DNA of 64,000 bases. Origin: Paenibacillus sp. HWE-109. Its GTDB lineage: Bacteria > Bacillota > Bacilli > Paenibacillales > NBRC-103111. Location of the stretch: the NCBI RefSeq assembly GCF_022163125.1, contig NZ_CP091881.1, positions 5,704,001-5,768,000 of the forward strand, given 5' to 3'. The notes below the pieces were generated by a model. That model saw only the letters and a program-made list of their open reading frames with translations, was not told the DNA's origin and did no database searches. Made by a program: the position numbers and the translations under genes. Positions 63,036 to 64,000 of this stretch are shown here, piece by piece (position 1 is the stretch's first letter; every line of letters begins with the position of its first letter).

Positions 63036-63078
63036 CAAAGAAACACCCAGCCATCTAAGATGGCTGGGTGTTTCTTTG
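63036..63078 (+). terminator. strong terminator of the small membrane protein gene
   Basis: A near-perfect long stem with arms CAAAGAAACACCCAGCCAT and its complement around a CTAAG loop, ending in TTTCTTTG. It can act in both directions. Confidence 0.88.
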
Positions 63079-63079
63079 T

Positions 63080-63245
63080 TGCAGCGCCGGCACGATGCTA
63101 ATCCCTGCGCTGACTGCGACGTAGGCAAGGATAGTAGAAGGCTTCTGTCCCAGCTCAGCAACTAGGGCTGACACACACTTGCGAATATGGTAAGCAGGCG
63201 GCGGGGAACACGTCAAACCAGTCGAATCGGCAGAGACTCTTCAAG
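63080..63245 (-). pseudogene. LysR-family regulator, C-terminal remnant
   Basis: On the minus strand a frame reads PPAYHIRKCVSALVAELG and continues to KPSTILAYVAVSAGISIVPALQQ, the typical end of a LysR effector domain (P-xYH-x-C block, then ilaxVaxGxGixxvPal). Upstream the frame shifts, and SLCRFDWFDVFP continues the similarity in another frame. No DNA-binding domain or start is present. Confidence 0.6.
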
Positions 63246-63277
63246 CCGACTTGAGCCAGCGGCAGTGAAGCGTGCTC

Positions 63278-63379
63278 GCTGACAAAATCCTCGTGGACAT
63301 CTCCAATCCGTTCACCGAAGATTTCAGTGATTTCACGCTGCCTTGGAGAACCTCAGCCGGCGAAGTGCTGCAGCTTTAA
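63278..63379 (+). pseudogene. NADPH-dependent F420-reductase-like oxidoreductase fragment
   Basis: A short frame reads ADKILVDISNPFTEDF followed by SDFTLPWRTSAGEVLQL and a stop. This matches the interior of F420-dependent NADP oxidoreductase-like dinucleotide-binding proteins (KxxVDxSNPL ... TSAAExxQ). An in-frame stop lies just upstream and the frame ends exactly where the 113-bp repeat array begins. Upstream Rossmann and downstream parts are missing. Next to the decayed LysR gene it may be the relic of a divergent regulator-enzyme pair. Confidence 0.6.
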
Positions 63380-64000
63380 CGCTGTATATCAGCGTTAACT
63401 GCGCCCGTTCGCTGATTTGGCGGGCTTTTCTCATGCGGTAAGGTTGTTTTTCAACCTTATTGGCTTGGTTCTGACTGATCCTGCAGCTTTAACGCTGTGT
63501 TTCAGCGTTAATTGCGCCGGTTCGCTGATTTGGCGGGCTTTTCTCATTCCGTAAGGTTGTTTTTCAACCTTATTGGCTTGGTTCTGGCTGATCCTGCAGC
63601 TGTAACGCTGTGTTTCAGCGTTAACTGCGCCGATTCGCTGATCTGGCGGGCTTTTCTCATGCGGTAAGGTTGTTTTTCAACCTTACCGCTTGGTTCTGGC
63701 TGAACCTGCAGCTGTAACGCTGTATTTCAGCGTTAACTGCGCCGATTCGCTGATCTGGCGGGCTTTTCTCATGCTGTAAGGTTGTTTTTCAACCTTACCG
63801 GCTTGGTTTTGGCTGATCCTGCAGCCGTAACGCTGTATTTCAGCGTTAACTGCGCCGGTTCGCTGATTTGGCGGGCTTTTCTCATTCGGTAAGGTTGTTT
63901 TTCAACCTTACCGCTTGGTTCTGACTGAACCTGCAGCCGTAACGCTGTATTTCAGCGTTAACTGCGCCGGTTCGCTGATTTGGCGGGTTTTTCTCATGCG
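63366..64000. repeat. 113-bp double-hairpin tandem array, locus 2 (inverted, runs off window)
   Basis: The same repeat family as 35401-36163 in opposite orientation. The GTAAGGTTG/CAACCTTA hairpin (loop TTTTT) starts at 63438, 63551, 63664, 63776 and 63889 (spacings 113, 113, 112, 113). The TAACGCTG/CAGCGTTA hairpin alternates with it. In some units the last base pairs of the first hairpin are lost (CAACCTTATT). Consensus differs from locus 1 (GCGGGCTTTTCTCAT, GGCTTGGTTCTG, CCTGCAGC). The array continues past the window end. Confidence 0.93.

Overview
The window looks like chromosomal DNA of a Paenibacillus-type Gram-positive bacterium. The evidence is lipoprotein-type transporter binding proteins with lipobox cysteines, strong AGGAGG ribosome-binding sites, split L-serine dehydratase (sdaAA/sdaAB) and split glycine decarboxylase (gcvPA/gcvPB), a YesM/YesN-type two-component pair beside sugar transporters, and large modular secreted glycosidases. 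No rRNA, tRNA, phage or transposase gene was recognised.

Layout. (1) 1-11.5 kb, minus strand: a sulfur/amino-acid scavenging cluster. A YoaE-like molybdopterin oxidoreductase is followed by a complete dipeptide/nickel-type ABC transporter (two permeases, two ATPases, binding lipoprotein), an NtaA/SnaA-type flavin monooxygenase, a cysteine synthase and a D-cysteine desulfhydrase-like enzyme. (2) 11.5-16.2 kb: a repeat-like ORF, an NlpC/P60 lipoprotein, a dispersed 275-bp repeat, sdaAB-sdaAA, and a cytoplasmic protein that fuses a thioredoxin-like peroxidase domain to a chemoreceptor signalling domain. (3) 16.2-28.7 kb, minus strand: a polysaccharide-utilisation locus: histidine kinase and AraC-type response regulator, sugar binding lipoprotein, two permeases, a heparinase II/III-like lyase, a glycoside hydrolase and a decayed SGNH esterase. 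Two promoters here (kinase and binding protein) share a three-part motif at identical spacing. (4) 28.8-34.9 kb: a spermidine-synthase-like protein, a PrsA/SurA-like foldase, a secreted beta-helix protein, a Fur-box-controlled PepSY membrane protein and a small membrane protein. (5) 35-36.2 kb: a gene-free block with a tandem array of 113-bp units, each holding two strong hairpins. (6) 36.3-41.6 kb: a probable operon of serine hydrolase, OmpR-type regulator, kinase and DUF418 membrane protein. (7) 41.7-46.6 kb: the glycine cleavage system, gcvH on the minus strand and gcvT-gcvPA-gcvPB on the plus strand behind a tandem glycine riboswitch. (8) 46.7-58.1 kb, plus strand: a second sugar-uptake locus: membrane AraC regulator, a second copy of the 275-bp repeat, LplB/LplC-type permeases, binding lipoprotein and a 1685-residue modular glycosidase. 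(9) 58.2-63 kb: DinB-like protein, VOC protein, WYL regulator, Gfo/Idh oxidoreductase, MFS transporter and a small membrane protein. (10) 63.1-64 kb: remnants of a LysR regulator and a dinucleotide-binding oxidoreductase, running straight into a second array of the same 113-bp repeat family in opposite orientation.

The least explained elements are the inverted pair of 113-bp double-hairpin arrays (35.4 and 63.4 kb), the redoxin-chemoreceptor fusion (14.7-16.1 kb), and four palindromes at 51-52 bp period (16.4-16.6 kb).
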